Position numbers and translations under genes: made by a program
From: an uncultured Verrucomicrobiota bacterium
Lineage (GTDB): Bacteria > Verrucomicrobiota > Kiritimatiellia > RFP12 > UBA3636
DNA length: 53,392 nt
Assembly: GCA_949285835.1 (NCBI GenBank)
Contig: CASEAR010000090.1
Span: forward strand, 1 to 53,392
Direction of reading: 5' to 3'
Shown: positions 7,026 to 15,549 of the stretch, piece by piece
Position numbering within the stretch: the stretch's first letter is position 1
How the letters are laid out: each line of letters opens with the position of its first letter
Notes under the pieces: generated by a model
Told to the model about the DNA's origin: nothing
Databases searched by the model: none
The model's input: only the letters and a program-made list of their open reading frames with translations

Positions 7026-9848
7026 CTAATGCGCGGTCTTCATGAACGGCTTTTTATTTTCATCCGCCGGGTATTGTGTGTTCCAGATCGTACTTGCTTC
7101 CCGGGGTAAATTGCGGAACATTGAACCGCACCCGATGAATGTATTGTGCCAGATCATGTTTTTATCAAAGTCTCTCCTTATTCTGGCAAGTTCTGGGTAG
7201 GCAGTCCGGTAAATTTCACTGTTTGAGTCCACCATTTTGTACATGCGCTGCCGTATGAGATCGTCTTTATCGAGCGTTCTCAGCCACCTGTCCTTGCCCC
7301 AGGGTGAAAAGCTGATGCCGTTGGCGCAGTCGTAAATAATGTTGTCAAAAATATAGTTGTTGTTGCCTCCATGGATCTGCACTGCGCCGAAATTCCCAGC
7401 CGACGTATTTATGAATATGTTCGAATACACAAGCATTCCGCATATTGCATCGTCGAAGCGTATTGCAGCGCGTCCGGCGGATGTGAATCCGCAATCGCCT
7501 GCGCCTACATCGGAAAATGTATTTTCACGGAATACGCATCTGCGGTATGACGCATCGCCCCACATGTCTACTGCGCCCTGATCATCGGATTCCAGTACGA
7601 CATTGCTCACGTCATTGTGCTCTATTATGTGGTTATTGCCTTCGATGCGCATTGCGCTCGAAGGCATATCGGAGAAACTGTTGCCGCGAATGACATTACC
7701 GCATCCGTCAAGAAGGACGCCGGGAGTATATGTTTTTATGTAGCGGCCGGTTCTTTTGAAATTACAGTCGCGTACAATTGATTTCCCGGGCCGCAAAGTC
7801 TTCCGGTCTCCGGCGGAAAGGATGATGCCAGTCAGTCCTGTATCCGTTATTGAACACCCGCTGAAAACAAATTCGTTTGCGTTGTTCGCTGTCACGGCGG
7901 TTCCGCCAATACTCTCAAATTTGCAGCCGGATATCGAGCAGGATTCTGTATTGCCGGCGGATACGGCATTGCCGTATGTGTTGCGGAATGTAATGCCCCG
8001 GATATGCGTATTGACAGCCTCGCTCATGTCCAGCAGCGGTTCTGATATGCAGGATAAAGACACAAATTGAAAAGCGTCACCATCGTATGGGATCAGGTAC
8101 AAAACTTCCTCCTCTGTATCCAGATACCATTCTCCCGGCGAATCAAGCTCCTGCGGAAGACTGTGCACATAAAATTTCGGCGCGTCTCCAAGCCCGTAAT
8201 TGTGGTTCTCAAGCAGTTTAATTACGGTTCCGTCCACAGATGCTTCAACCGGCAGTGATTGATCTGACCAGAGATATTTCCAATACCCGTGCGCGTGGAA
8301 CCGTGTTCCGCTCCATGCGGAAGCATGCGGCGCCGCGTCTTCCGGAAGTCTTATTTCGGTGCCACTGATTTTTTCTCCGCTGAGGAATCCGTTCTCCGGC
8401 CAACGCGCCGGGCGCATGAGTTTGTTCCCGTTTTCCGAGATCATTACACATCCGCCGCGGCTGTATGGTTTCAATGCGTCGCCTGCCGCGCGGGGAGGTT
8501 TTTTCAAGTCTGTTCTGAGTATTGAATCTGCCGCCGCTTCCGGGAAGCGCTTGTCGCCGGGATCAGCATGAGAGAATGAGCTTTCTGGTATTGTGATTCC
8601 GCCGTCGATGATTGCAGTTTGGTCTTTCGCAGCCGTGATTAAAGTCGGAGAAGCAGCTTTTCCGGAGAGCTTCCCGTTTATCTTCAGTGTTGAGCCGATC
8701 CGATACGTTCCTTCGTGCAGAACTATTTTAACTCCGTTTGGGGGCGGGTTCTCGCCGCGGAGCCGTGCGGCGGCATCCAATGCTTCGGCTATAGTGCAGA
8801 AGGGTTTGGCGGCAGAGCCGTCTCCTCCGGGGAGCGCATCCGGCGAAACATTGATTTCCTGCATTTCAGTTTCATTGAATTCCGGAATGGAGGCAGGTTC
8901 GGTTTCGTAGAATTTTGGCCATGGAACCGTTTCAGGCGTCAGGCCTGCTTTCACTGCTGCAAAATACCGGTGGGCCGTACCTGCGGTTTTGTCTGATGCA
9001 ATTTCTTTCCAAATCCGATTCGCTTTATCTTTGTCGCCGGAAGTTCCGCGTTTACACAGACTGACAGCTAGATTGCCGTATTCTTCGCATCTTACGCCGG
9101 GTTCGCACTTGTCGTTTTTGAGGCGGGACATGCTCTCAATGTATATGTCCAGAATTTCAGCGCCGCTCAACGCTCTGTCGAAAAGGTACGCTTCCGCAAT
9201 GTCAAGCTTTAGTGATCCCACACCGAAATGAACGTATCCAGCGGCAAACGGCGCTGCCGGTTTCAGAGGTTTCGGCATTCCGCATGTCTCTGCCGCCAAC
9301 TTGCCGTCAAGATAAAGCCGGGCCGTTCCGCTTGTGGGGGAGTCCGCACTCTGCCACGTTGCCGCAATCATATGCCATGCGCCTAGGGATACAGATTCTG
9401 CCGCGGTTACGGATTTGCTCCCGCCGGTGCCGCCGATTTCAAAGACGGGTCTGTAGTTGAACGGGTCATGGATGAGAATGCGCCATCCGTCGTAGTACCC
9501 TGAGCCTGAGCACAGGATCATTCCGTTTTTCCAGTTTTCTGCGTGTGACATAGACCCGTAGCCTGAAGTTCTGAATATTGCCGCCGCCGTCATGTCTCCG
9601 TCGATTGAAACCGGCGAATCCGTGCGGAAAGAACCGTTGTCCATAGACGAAAATGGCAATCCGCGTTCTCCGCCGGCGTCGCCGACGGGTTTCAGTTTGA
9701 GGTCATAAGCACCGGAACACTGAACCGTTCCTCCGGAAAATACGCATCTGGACAATGCATCTTTCGAAGTATCAGGTACATCTGAAAAAGAATTCATTAG
9801 GAGTATAGGGCAGGAAAGTGCGATGCTTACGGCTTTAGAGCATTTCAT
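7026..9848 (-). CDS. Secreted LamG-like plus right-handed beta-helix protein
   Basis: 940 aa, probably exported and acting on polysaccharide. The N-terminus (MKCSKAVSIALSCPILLMNS) is signal-peptide-like. Residues about 50-240 resemble a LamG/concanavalin-like domain (MIAATWQ, ARLYLDGKLAAET, IAEAYLFDRALSGAEI). From about 335 (GGDGSAAKPFCTIAEALDAA, KIVLHEGTYRIGSTLKI) to about 900 there is a parallel beta-helix of the DUF1565/pectate-lyase-like type with repeated short N-x-I and G-N-x strands. An AAAGGA ribosome site precedes the ATG. It diverges from the GH27 gene. No catalytic residues can be assigned, so it may be a lyase, an epimerase or a binding protein. Confidence 0.8.
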   Translation of the reverse strand: MKCSKAVSIALSCPILLMNSFSDVPDTSKDALSRCVFSGGTVQCSGAYDLKLKPVGDAGGERGLPFSSMDNGSFRTDSPVSIDGDMTAAAIFRTSGYGSMSHAENWKNGMILCSGSGYYDGWRILIHDPFNYRPVFEIGGTGGSKSVTAAESVSLGAWHMIAATWQSADSPTSGTARLYLDGKLAAETCGMPKPLKPAAPFAAGYVHFGVGSLKLDIAEAYLFDRALSGAEILDIYIESMSRLKNDKCEPGVRCEEYGNLAVSLCKRGTSGDKDKANRIWKEIASDKTAGTAHRYFAAVKAGLTPETVPWPKFYETEPASIPEFNETEMQEINVSPDALPGGDGSAAKPFCTIAEALDAAARLRGENPPPNGVKIVLHEGTYRIGSTLKINGKLSGKAASPTLITAAKDQTAIIDGGITIPESSFSHADPGDKRFPEAAADSILRTDLKKPPRAAGDALKPYSRGGCVMISENGNKLMRPARWPENGFLSGEKISGTEIRLPEDAAPHASAWSGTRFHAHGYWKYLWSDQSLPVEASVDGTVIKLLENHNYGLGDAPKFYVHSLPQELDSPGEWYLDTEEEVLYLIPYDGDAFQFVSLSCISEPLLDMSEAVNTHIRGITFRNTYGNAVSAGNTESCSISGCKFESIGGTAVTANNANEFVFSGCSITDTGLTGIILSAGDRKTLRPGKSIVRDCNFKRTGRYIKTYTPGVLLDGCGNVIRGNSFSDMPSSAMRIEGNNHIIEHNDVSNVVLESDDQGAVDMWGDASYRRCVFRENTFSDVGAGDCGFTSAGRAAIRFDDAICGMLVYSNIFINTSAGNFGAVQIHGGNNNYIFDNIIYDCANGISFSPWGKDRWLRTLDKDDLIRQRMYKMVDSNSEIYRTAYPELARIRRDFDKNMIWHNTFIGCGSMFRNLPREASTIWNTQYPADENKKPFMKTAH

Positions 9849-10037
9849 TTGTTATCCTTTTTGAGGTCGCGCCGTTCTTGAGTGCAGACGCGCTGTTTCT
9901 GTGTCCATTCAGGCGCATTGTATCACATTTGTACCTGATGTTTAACTGGAATTGGCGGCAATGCGAGCGAGACAATAGGAAAGATGTTGCGGGATGAGTG
10001 GATTGCGTATTTGGGGCCGTTTCAAAGAAGAAGTCCC

Positions 10038-10067
10038 TTGACTGTGTGTGCGGAGTCAAATTAAAAT
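10038..10067 (+). promoter_or_regulatory. Probable sigma-70 promoter of the GH27 gene
   Basis: TTGACT at 10038-10043 and TAAAAT at 10062-10067 are separated by 18 bases. Both hexamers are close to consensus, and a strong AAGGAGGA ribosome site follows at 10093-10100. Confidence 0.65.
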
Positions 10068-10105
10068 AAGCGGACAGTGGGCATCGTTCAGTAAGGAGGA
10101 ATAAC

Positions 10106-11242
10106 ATGCTGGCACAGACACCGCCGATGGGCTGGAATACATGGAACACGTTCGGTTCCGAGATATCAGAGTCTCTTGTCCGGGAAGTTGTGGACAAGTT
10201 CGTTGAGTTGGGATTGAACAAGGCCGGTTACGAGTATATTGTGATCGACGACTGCTGGTCCGAACTGGAGCGGGACCCGGTGACGCATAAACTTGTCGCT
10301 TCAAAAGAGAAGTTTCCGAGCGGAATGAAAGCTCTTTCGGACTACGTCCACTCAAAAGGGCTGAAGTTTGGAATGTATTCGTGCGACGGGGTCAGAACGT
10401 GCGCGAACTATCCGGGAAGCTTTGATCACGAATATCTCGACGCTGCCACTTTTGCGGAATTCGGATGTGATTTTCTGAAGTACGACAATTGTTTCAAACC
10501 CGCCAGCGCAAGCGGGCCTCTTCTGTATCGCCGTATGGGACACGCGCTTCGGAACTGCGGCCGCGAGATACTTTTTTCAGCGTGCAACTGGGGTTCCGAC
10601 GACGTGTGGTCCTGGATCCGTTCCGCAGGGGCGCATATGTACCGTTCGACAGGGGACATTATAGACAACTTCGTTTCTTTCAGAGACATTGCTCTCAGCC
10701 AGCTGGACAGATTGGGAACGTCCGCACCGGGCTGTTTCAATGATATGGACATGCTCACGGTCGGCATGTTCGGCAAAGGGCATGTTGGTTCTTCCGGATG
10801 CAACGAGATTGACTACAAGACGCAGTTTTCACTCTGGTGTCTGATGGGTTCACCTTTGATGCTGGGCTGCGACATCCGGAAGATTGATTCCGGAACGCTT
10901 GCTCTTGTCACTAATCCCGAACTCATTGCTATAAATCAGGATCCGGAGGCTAGGTCCGCATTCCGTGTAGGTTCTGCTGTTTGGAATCCCACAGGGATTG
11001 TAATTGGGAAGCTGCTGACAGGCGGAGACATTGCATTGGGGTTCTTTAATTTAGGGGAGGAGCGCGTGAACATATTCAACGTGATGTTCGAGTCTCTCGG
11101 CGTACCTTTCGGATCGGGCTACGACCTGAAATTCACCGATCTGTTTGGCGGCTCGGAACCTTCTGTGCACAGGGAGATGTTCTCGTGTTCTGTGGATGCG
11201 CATGACTGTGCGGTTTACAGGGTGTCGTTTGTAAAACGTTGA
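10106..11242 (+). CDS. GH27 family glycoside hydrolase, probable alpha-galactosidase
   Basis: 378 aa, single clan GH-D TIM barrel starting at the first residues (TPPMGWNTWNTF), with the IDDCWSE motif at about 48-53. By comparison with GH27 enzymes the nucleophile is Asp127 in DFLKYDNC and the acid/base Asp215 in CFNDMDML. GTSAPGCFND replaces the common GxWND. There is a C-terminal beta domain (LALVTNPELIAINQDP onward). No signal peptide is visible, so the enzyme looks cytoplasmic. Most members cleave alpha-galactosides, some alpha-N-acetylgalactosaminides. It is transcribed away from the beta-helix gene and may share a substrate with it. Confidence 0.92.
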   Translation: MLAQTPPMGWNTWNTFGSEISESLVREVVDKFVELGLNKAGYEYIVIDDCWSELERDPVTHKLVASKEKFPSGMKALSDYVHSKGLKFGMYSCDGVRTCANYPGSFDHEYLDAATFAEFGCDFLKYDNCFKPASASGPLLYRRMGHALRNCGREILFSACNWGSDDVWSWIRSAGAHMYRSTGDIIDNFVSFRDIALSQLDRLGTSAPGCFNDMDMLTVGMFGKGHVGSSGCNEIDYKTQFSLWCLMGSPLMLGCDIRKIDSGTLALVTNPELIAINQDPEARSAFRVGSAVWNPTGIVIGKLLTGGDIALGFFNLGEERVNIFNVMFESLGVPFGSGYDLKFTDLFGGSEPSVHREMFSCSVDAHDCAVYRVSFVKR

Positions 11243-11317
11243 TCGGGCGTGATCCGGCGCGACCGTTTCCCGAGGCGTTGCGGGGTGCGGCCGTGCCGGG
11301 GTTTCAGTGAGGCTCAT

Positions 11318-11566
11318 TTGAGTGCTTTGCACTATTGTGCGGCTCCTTTGTGCAAGGTCTGCGGCGCCGAGGTGTCTGCGGACGGCGTGGGGCTGAACCG
11401 CAAGATAATCAACCGCGGCGTAACCGAGTACATGTGCGTACGGTGTCTGGCCGCCTATTTTCATACTACCGAGGAGTCTTTGCTGGGATTCGCCGACCGA
11501 ATGAGGGCGTCGGGCTGCGTGCTTTTTCCGGCAAAAAACGGGAGAAGCGGATCATATACAGCGTAA
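11318..11566 (+). CDS. Small zinc-ribbon protein, function unknown
   Basis: About 82 aa. Contains two cysteine pairs (LCKVCGAE and YMCVRCLAAYF) that frame LNRKIINRGVTE, and ends in a helix plus a conserved-looking GCVLF. The pattern resembles short uncharacterised zinc-ribbon proteins common in Firmicutes, recalled without a search. The TTG at 11318 is preferred because GTGAGG lies five bases upstream and because the residues before it have poor character; the frame is open back to 11249. It follows GH27 by 76 bases and may be co-transcribed. Confidence 0.65.
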   Translation: MSALHYCAAPLCKVCGAEVSADGVGLNRKIINRGVTEYMCVRCLAAYFHTTEESLLGFADRMRASGCVLFPAKNGRSGSYTA

Positions 11567-11615
11567 TTGCCAGACAGTTTTTTTGTTTTAGCGGAAGCAG
11601 GCGGGCAGTTTGCGT

Positions 11616-11835
11616 TCGGTCTTCAAATTTAATATGTGCCAGAGGATGAGAATATCTGGTACTTTGTCCCATGTTGCTGGATTGTTTTGAGGGTTCTATT
11701 TCTGCGGAAAGCGAAACATCTCCATTCCCCGGAAATAATCTGCCCGCATTGCGGCGGTGGGAATGCATCTCTTTGGGACTTTTTTTTATTGCGTCTGCCC
11801 TTTCTGCGGGTATGGACGGTGCACTCTGCAACTTT
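11616..11835 (-). mobile_element. IS30-type element relic, copy C
   Basis: Reading on the minus strand, it starts with AAAGTTGCAGAGTGCACCGTCCATACC and passes through the same leader as the three other copies. It ends at the first residues of the transposase (YSHPLAHIKFEDR) and then diverges. Many substitutions and small indels show it is the most decayed copy. The right arm of the leader hairpin is lost. Confidence 0.8.
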
Positions 11836-11862
11836 CCTGTTCTTTTCCGGAGCTTATTCACT

Positions 11863-11890
11863 TTGTATTTCCGGCATGTTATGTTAAAAT
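11863..11890 (+). promoter_or_regulatory. Probable promoter of the TPR lipoprotein gene
   Basis: TTGTAT at 11863-11868, 16 bases, TAAAAT at 11885-11890. It lies 30 bases upstream of the lipoprotein ATG and just beyond IS relic C. Confidence 0.5.
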
Positions 11891-11919
11891 CGTGCCGCAT
11901 TATAAAGAGGTGGATTTTC

Positions 11920-12801
11920 ATGAAGGACTCTGGGGTGATTTTTCTTGTTATTCTGTTCGTCGCTGCGTTGTCTCCGGGTTGTGCTCGGGAGGGTTTGAAT
12001 GATGCCGTTCGGAACGGGCAGGTTGCTCTGTACGACGGCAAATACGAGGAGGCGGTTCCTCATTTGAAGCGTGTGGCTGCGCTGGCGCCAGAGGAACCGT
12101 ACGCGCATTACAACCTTGGCATGGCGTATCTGATGCTTGGCAAGAATTCAGCGGCAGCCAAGGCATTTGAAAGGGCAGCGGAGTTGTCGGCTGCTTCATC
12201 GAATACCGATGCCCTTGAGGCATTGGGGGAGGCCCGTCGCAGACAGAAGCGCTTTTCTTCTGCAAAGTCCGCATATGAGCAGGCCATGTCCAGGGTAGGG
12301 CGTCACGGCCGCCTGCTGGCTGGTCTTGCGGCATGTGAGATGGCAGAGGGGCGTAACGAATATGCGTTGTCGCTCCTGCAGGAGGCGCTGAGGGATTCAC
12401 CTGAGAATCCGGCAGTCCTTTTCAACATGGCGCTCCTGAAGAAAAACGTCTCCAGAGACCTTGGTTCTGCAGCCGGTTATTATATCAAGTACCTGCTTCT
12501 GACAAGTCCTGGTGAGTTCCCGGAACAGGATGCGGCGGCTTTGCGTGCATTGGCGGAAATACACGAATTTCGTGATCCCGAAGTTATTTCCAATGTGTCG
12601 CGCTACGTCAATGCCAGCCGTTCAGCCTCCGACGCGGGCGTGGCGGCGCAGTACGCCTATGGTGCGGTTATGGCCGATCCTACCGATCCGGCGGCTCTTT
12701 TGCTGTTTATTGATAAACTGGATGCTGCGGGAAGGAAAGACTACGCTGAGCAGATGAGATCGCGATACCGCAGGTTATTCCCCGGCGCATTGGGACTCTG
12801 A
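11920..12801 (+). CDS. TPR-repeat lipoprotein
   Basis: 293 aa. The ATG at 11920 is chosen because AAAGAGG lies nine bases upstream and the product begins with a lipoprotein signal (MKDSGVIFLVILFVAALSPGC). The open frame extends back to 11671, but that part is IS relic. After the lipid-modified Cys there are several TPR units (NGQVALYDGKYEEAVPHLKR, PYAHYNLGMAYLMLGKNSAA, ALEALGEARRRQKRFSSAKS, HGRLLAGLAACEMAEGRNEY). The protein is probably anchored in the outer membrane or faces the periplasm as a scaffold. It heads a run of three membrane-protein genes on the same strand. Confidence 0.85.
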   Translation: MKDSGVIFLVILFVAALSPGCAREGLNDAVRNGQVALYDGKYEEAVPHLKRVAALAPEEPYAHYNLGMAYLMLGKNSAAAKAFERAAELSAASSNTDALEALGEARRRQKRFSSAKSAYEQAMSRVGRHGRLLAGLAACEMAEGRNEYALSLLQEALRDSPENPAVLFNMALLKKNVSRDLGSAAGYYIKYLLLTSPGEFPEQDAAALRALAEIHEFRDPEVISNVSRYVNASRSASDAGVAAQYAYGAVMADPTDPAALLLFIDKLDAAGRKDYAEQMRSRYRRLFPGALGL

Positions 12802-12814
12802 GTACAGGATAGAA

Positions 12815-13345
12815 ATGCCGTTCGCAGCATACATCCATACATTGTGTACGATGGATACGGTTCTGCTCGTGGATGCTTTAGTCTGCGTTTTTTTGGTCGT
12901 TGCTGCGTTTTTCGGACTGATTGCCGGCTTTTCAGGTCAGGCAGGACGCTTTGCTTCGATTGTTGCGGCGGGCATTGTGCTATTTCGTGTTTATCCTTTG
13001 ATTCGCAGGTTTATTCTTCCAGGAACTGGTTTCGGGGAGAAAGCGGCGGCTATTCTTCTGACACTCGTTGCCGGATTTGCGTCCGGTTTTGCGGCCATGA
13101 AACTGGTCCATTTTCTTATTCGCAAGCCGCTGGGGCCAGTTTGGGATTCTATTCTGGGCTCAATTCTTGGCCTTGCCGCTATGTGGTTTGTTCTTTTGTG
13201 CGTCTGCATTGCCGTTGAATTTGTCCCAAGTGAAAGACTTCACACATTTGTTTTCGAGAGAACAAAAAGCGGTATTTTTTTCAAGCCCTTCGTTGCGGTG
13301 GCGACGGAGAAATTCAGATCTGGATTTGGTGAATTTGATGAGTAA
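12815..13345 (+). CDS. CvpA-like inner membrane protein
   Basis: 176 aa with four hydrophobic segments (about 13-35, 44-62, 72-95 and 108-132). The first, LLVDALVCVFLVVAAFFGLIAGFS, resembles the start of the colicin V production (CvpA) family, as does the Gly-rich second half with GPVWDSILGSILGLA. The start at 12815 has AGGA five bases upstream; an alternative ATG at 12851 lacks a ribosome site. It begins 13 bases after the TPR lipoprotein. The family's role is poorly defined (envelope homeostasis in some Proteobacteria). Confidence 0.7.
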   Translation: MPFAAYIHTLCTMDTVLLVDALVCVFLVVAAFFGLIAGFSGQAGRFASIVAAGIVLFRVYPLIRRFILPGTGFGEKAAAILLTLVAGFASGFAAMKLVHFLIRKPLGPVWDSILGSILGLAAMWFVLLCVCIAVEFVPSERLHTFVFERTKSGIFFKPFVAVATEKFRSGFGEFDE

Positions 13346-13380
13346 GGCTTTGCGCGTGAGGCAAAGCCATGTGTTTTGAT
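13346..13380 (+). terminator. Probable terminator after the CvpA-like gene
   Basis: GGCTTTGC at 13346-13353 pairs perfectly with GCAAAGCC at 13361-13368 around a 7-base loop. The T-rich run ATGTGTTTTGATTT follows. It may attenuate transcription rather than end it, because the next gene starts only about 30 bases later. Confidence 0.6.
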
Positions 13381-13411
13381 TTAATTAAAAATGTATGGTT
13401 TTAGACATAAT

Positions 13412-14773
13412 ATGAGTGTCAAATGGTATTATTCGGTTGGCGGAAAGGTTTCCGGAGCGCTGTCTTGGGATGAACTCTGCGCAGCGGCAAGGTCTGGGCA
13501 GTTCGGTCCGGACGACTACGTATGGACGCATTCATTCGGTTCTGAGTGGCATAAAGCATCAACGCTCGGAACGCTGTTTGGAGCGGCGGAACATGAAACC
13601 AAGGAAGCCATGCCAGAACAAATCGCTGCAGAAAATGCTGAAAAGCTGGAAAAAAGCCTGCCATACAGTGAAGAAGCATGTGCGCATGGAGGCGGTACCT
13701 CCGCACTCCGGGGAACGCCATCCGGAGTCTTTGCTGCGTTGAAATTTGCATTGGCAGAGACGTCCAGACTGCTTTTTTCAGGCAGGACTGTGCGCAGATG
13801 GATGCTTTTTGTTGTTTGCGCGCTCCTTGTATCCAATGCGGCAGTACCCATGCCGTGGGCCTTTCTCAGTCCAGATATGTTGAATCGTCTTGGGTTGGAG
13901 AAGGTGGTTTCTTCCGGAATATTCAAAAAGATCAGCGATTTTGTTCCTGCGGTGTATTCCGGTCAGATGGACACGGAAGCAATAAGGGAGTACACGACTG
14001 TCGGCCCGGAATTATGGGATGCTATTGGCTCCTCCTGCAGAGAAACTTGCGTTGAAATCGTTTCCTGGGCAGATGTGCCGGGGAATATCATCAAGCTTTT
14101 GACTGCGCTTGTGTTTCTTTTCTTTATGACGCTTGTTGTGCTGTGGTTTTCTGCGCAGGGGCAGATGATGATGATAGCCAGGGTGTTCCGTCCAGATGAC
14201 TTTCTGGCGGTATCATGGGCGTTGGCGGCGCGGCCTGCAAAATATTTGTTTGCCGTGCTCACCTTCATCCGGATTGCTTTTTTTTCTTTGAATGTTTCTT
14301 TCTTTGTCTTGTGGGTTAAACACATGGCATCGATACCTCCTGACGATGCAGTTATGCTGGGCGGCGTATGTTTTCGTTTCTTTACAGCGGTATTTGTTTC
14401 CGGGGTTGTGGAAAATCTGCTGTCTTCTTATATCAGGAATTTTTCTGCTGTTCGCTTGCTTCTGGCCGCTCCTGGAACAAAGGTGGCTCGAGAATTATTC
14501 AAGGGATTTGGTCTCTGGTATTTTGTATATCTGTTTTGGTACGCATTTCTGTGGTTTGTTTGCGTGCTGTCTGTATCGCTTCTGGCGTCGCTGACCGGCT
14601 CCGCATTCCCGTACCTTGTATTCGGAGTGTTTTTCATGCCGTTTGTCGGTCTTATACTTTCACTTCCTTTCAAGGTCGCCGCGCTTGTTTGGAGGATTGA
14701 GCTGATGTTTATCGCAGACAAATCACTGCGAGAATGCAGATGCGGAACGACATACGGGCCGACTTTGCGGTGA
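13412..14773 (+). CDS. Membrane protein with N-terminal GYF_2 domain
   Basis: 453 aa. Residues 1-55 form a GYF_2/DUF4339-type domain (MSVKWYYSVGGKVSG, LSWDELCAAARSGQF, YVWTHSFGSEWHKAS), a module thought to bind proline-rich or other protein partners. After a low-complexity linker come about six membrane segments between residues 135 and 450 (for example LLTALVFLFFMTLVVLWFSA and LVFGVFFMPFVGLILSLPF). The start at 13412 puts the GYF strand at the N-terminus; the frame also allows 13391. The last 40 bases overlap the next gene. No enzymatic motif is seen. It is likely a scaffold in the same membrane module as its neighbours. Confidence 0.75.
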   Translation: MSVKWYYSVGGKVSGALSWDELCAAARSGQFGPDDYVWTHSFGSEWHKASTLGTLFGAAEHETKEAMPEQIAAENAEKLEKSLPYSEEACAHGGGTSALRGTPSGVFAALKFALAETSRLLFSGRTVRRWMLFVVCALLVSNAAVPMPWAFLSPDMLNRLGLEKVVSSGIFKKISDFVPAVYSGQMDTEAIREYTTVGPELWDAIGSSCRETCVEIVSWADVPGNIIKLLTALVFLFFMTLVVLWFSAQGQMMMIARVFRPDDFLAVSWALAARPAKYLFAVLTFIRIAFFSLNVSFFVLWVKHMASIPPDDAVMLGGVCFRFFTAVFVSGVVENLLSSYIRNFSAVRLLLAAPGTKVARELFKGFGLWYFVYLFWYAFLWFVCVLSVSLLASLTGSAFPYLVFGVFFMPFVGLILSLPFKVAALVWRIELMFIADKSLRECRCGTTYGPTLR

Positions 14774-15534
14774 GACTCTCGATGGAAGACGGCCGAAGTA
14801 CCGTGGTGTGGCGTGGTGTTGACGCTGCCGCAGTGGTGCTTGTTGTGCTGATGCTGTCGTGGTGGACGATTCTGGAACGTCTTTCTCTTAGCGCGGACAT
14901 CAGTAAACTGTCCGCAGTTGGGTGGAAGGCTGTCTGCGATTCTTTTTTGCCTTTTTTGGCCGTCTGCATTTATGCGTTTGCAAGGGCATCAGCGGTCGGT
15001 ATCGCATTTCGCAGAGTCATTGGATGGACTGCGGACGGTCGGACTTTATCTGCGCTGCTGTGCGGCATCTGTAGCGGTTTATCTGCTTTTTTTATCGCTT
15101 TTACCGTGGGGTTTATGTGGAATGCGGCACTTGCACACTTTGGAATCAAAGACACTCCGCAGACGGCGGTTCTCCGATTTATGGAAGGGGGAAAGATTGC
15201 GGCGTTTGTCATGGCGTGTGTTGCGGCGCCGCTTACGGAAGAGCTTCTATTCCGAACGATAATTATGAGGGGTATTGAATACGACTCCGGGAGCAAATGT
15301 ACGGCGGTTTTGCTATCCTCATTATTCTTCGGTTTTACACATTTGAATCTTATGGCGCTTCCATCAGTCACAATTGCAGGTTTGTGTTTTGCCGGGATAT
15401 ATTACAAAAAAATCGAAGACGCAGGCGGCAAAACATGGAGCCCAGGCATAACGGGCTCCATTGCTGCTCACGCGGCATTCAATACTGCAAGCCTCACGCT
15501 GCTCGCAATAAGCAGCAGTTCGTTGTCGTCCTGA
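14734..15534 (+). CDS. CPBP family intramembrane metalloprotease
   Basis: 266 aa, integral membrane. The three motifs of the CAAX-protease/bacteriocin-processing (Abi) family are present in order: EELLFRTIIMRG (EExxxR) near residue 170, FFGFTHLN (FxxxH) near 204, and HAAFNTAS (HxxxN) near 250. Several hydrophobic helices surround them. Its start lies 40 bases inside the GYF_2 gene, so the two are translationally coupled. Substrates of bacterial members are mostly unknown; a role in processing a membrane protein is family-based inference. Confidence 0.88.
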   Translation: MQMRNDIRADFAVRLSMEDGRSTVVWRGVDAAAVVLVVLMLSWWTILERLSLSADISKLSAVGWKAVCDSFLPFLAVCIYAFARASAVGIAFRRVIGWTADGRTLSALLCGICSGLSAFFIAFTVGFMWNAALAHFGIKDTPQTAVLRFMEGGKIAAFVMACVAAPLTEELLFRTIIMRGIEYDSGSKCTAVLLSSLFFGFTHLNLMALPSVTIAGLCFAGIYYKKIEDAGGKTWSPGITGSIAAHAAFNTASLTLLAISSSSLSS

Positions 15535-15549
15535 TGGATGCGCGGCGTC

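Noticed and set aside
6702..7109. 135-codon + strand ORF in the gap after the aro operon
   Set aside because: No ribosome site, Arg/Cys-rich product, and it overlaps the end of the beta-helix gene.
11671..11919. Upstream extension of the TPR lipoprotein ORF
   Set aside because: These 83 codons are IS relic and promoter sequence. The lipoprotein signal and ribosome site fix the start at 11920.
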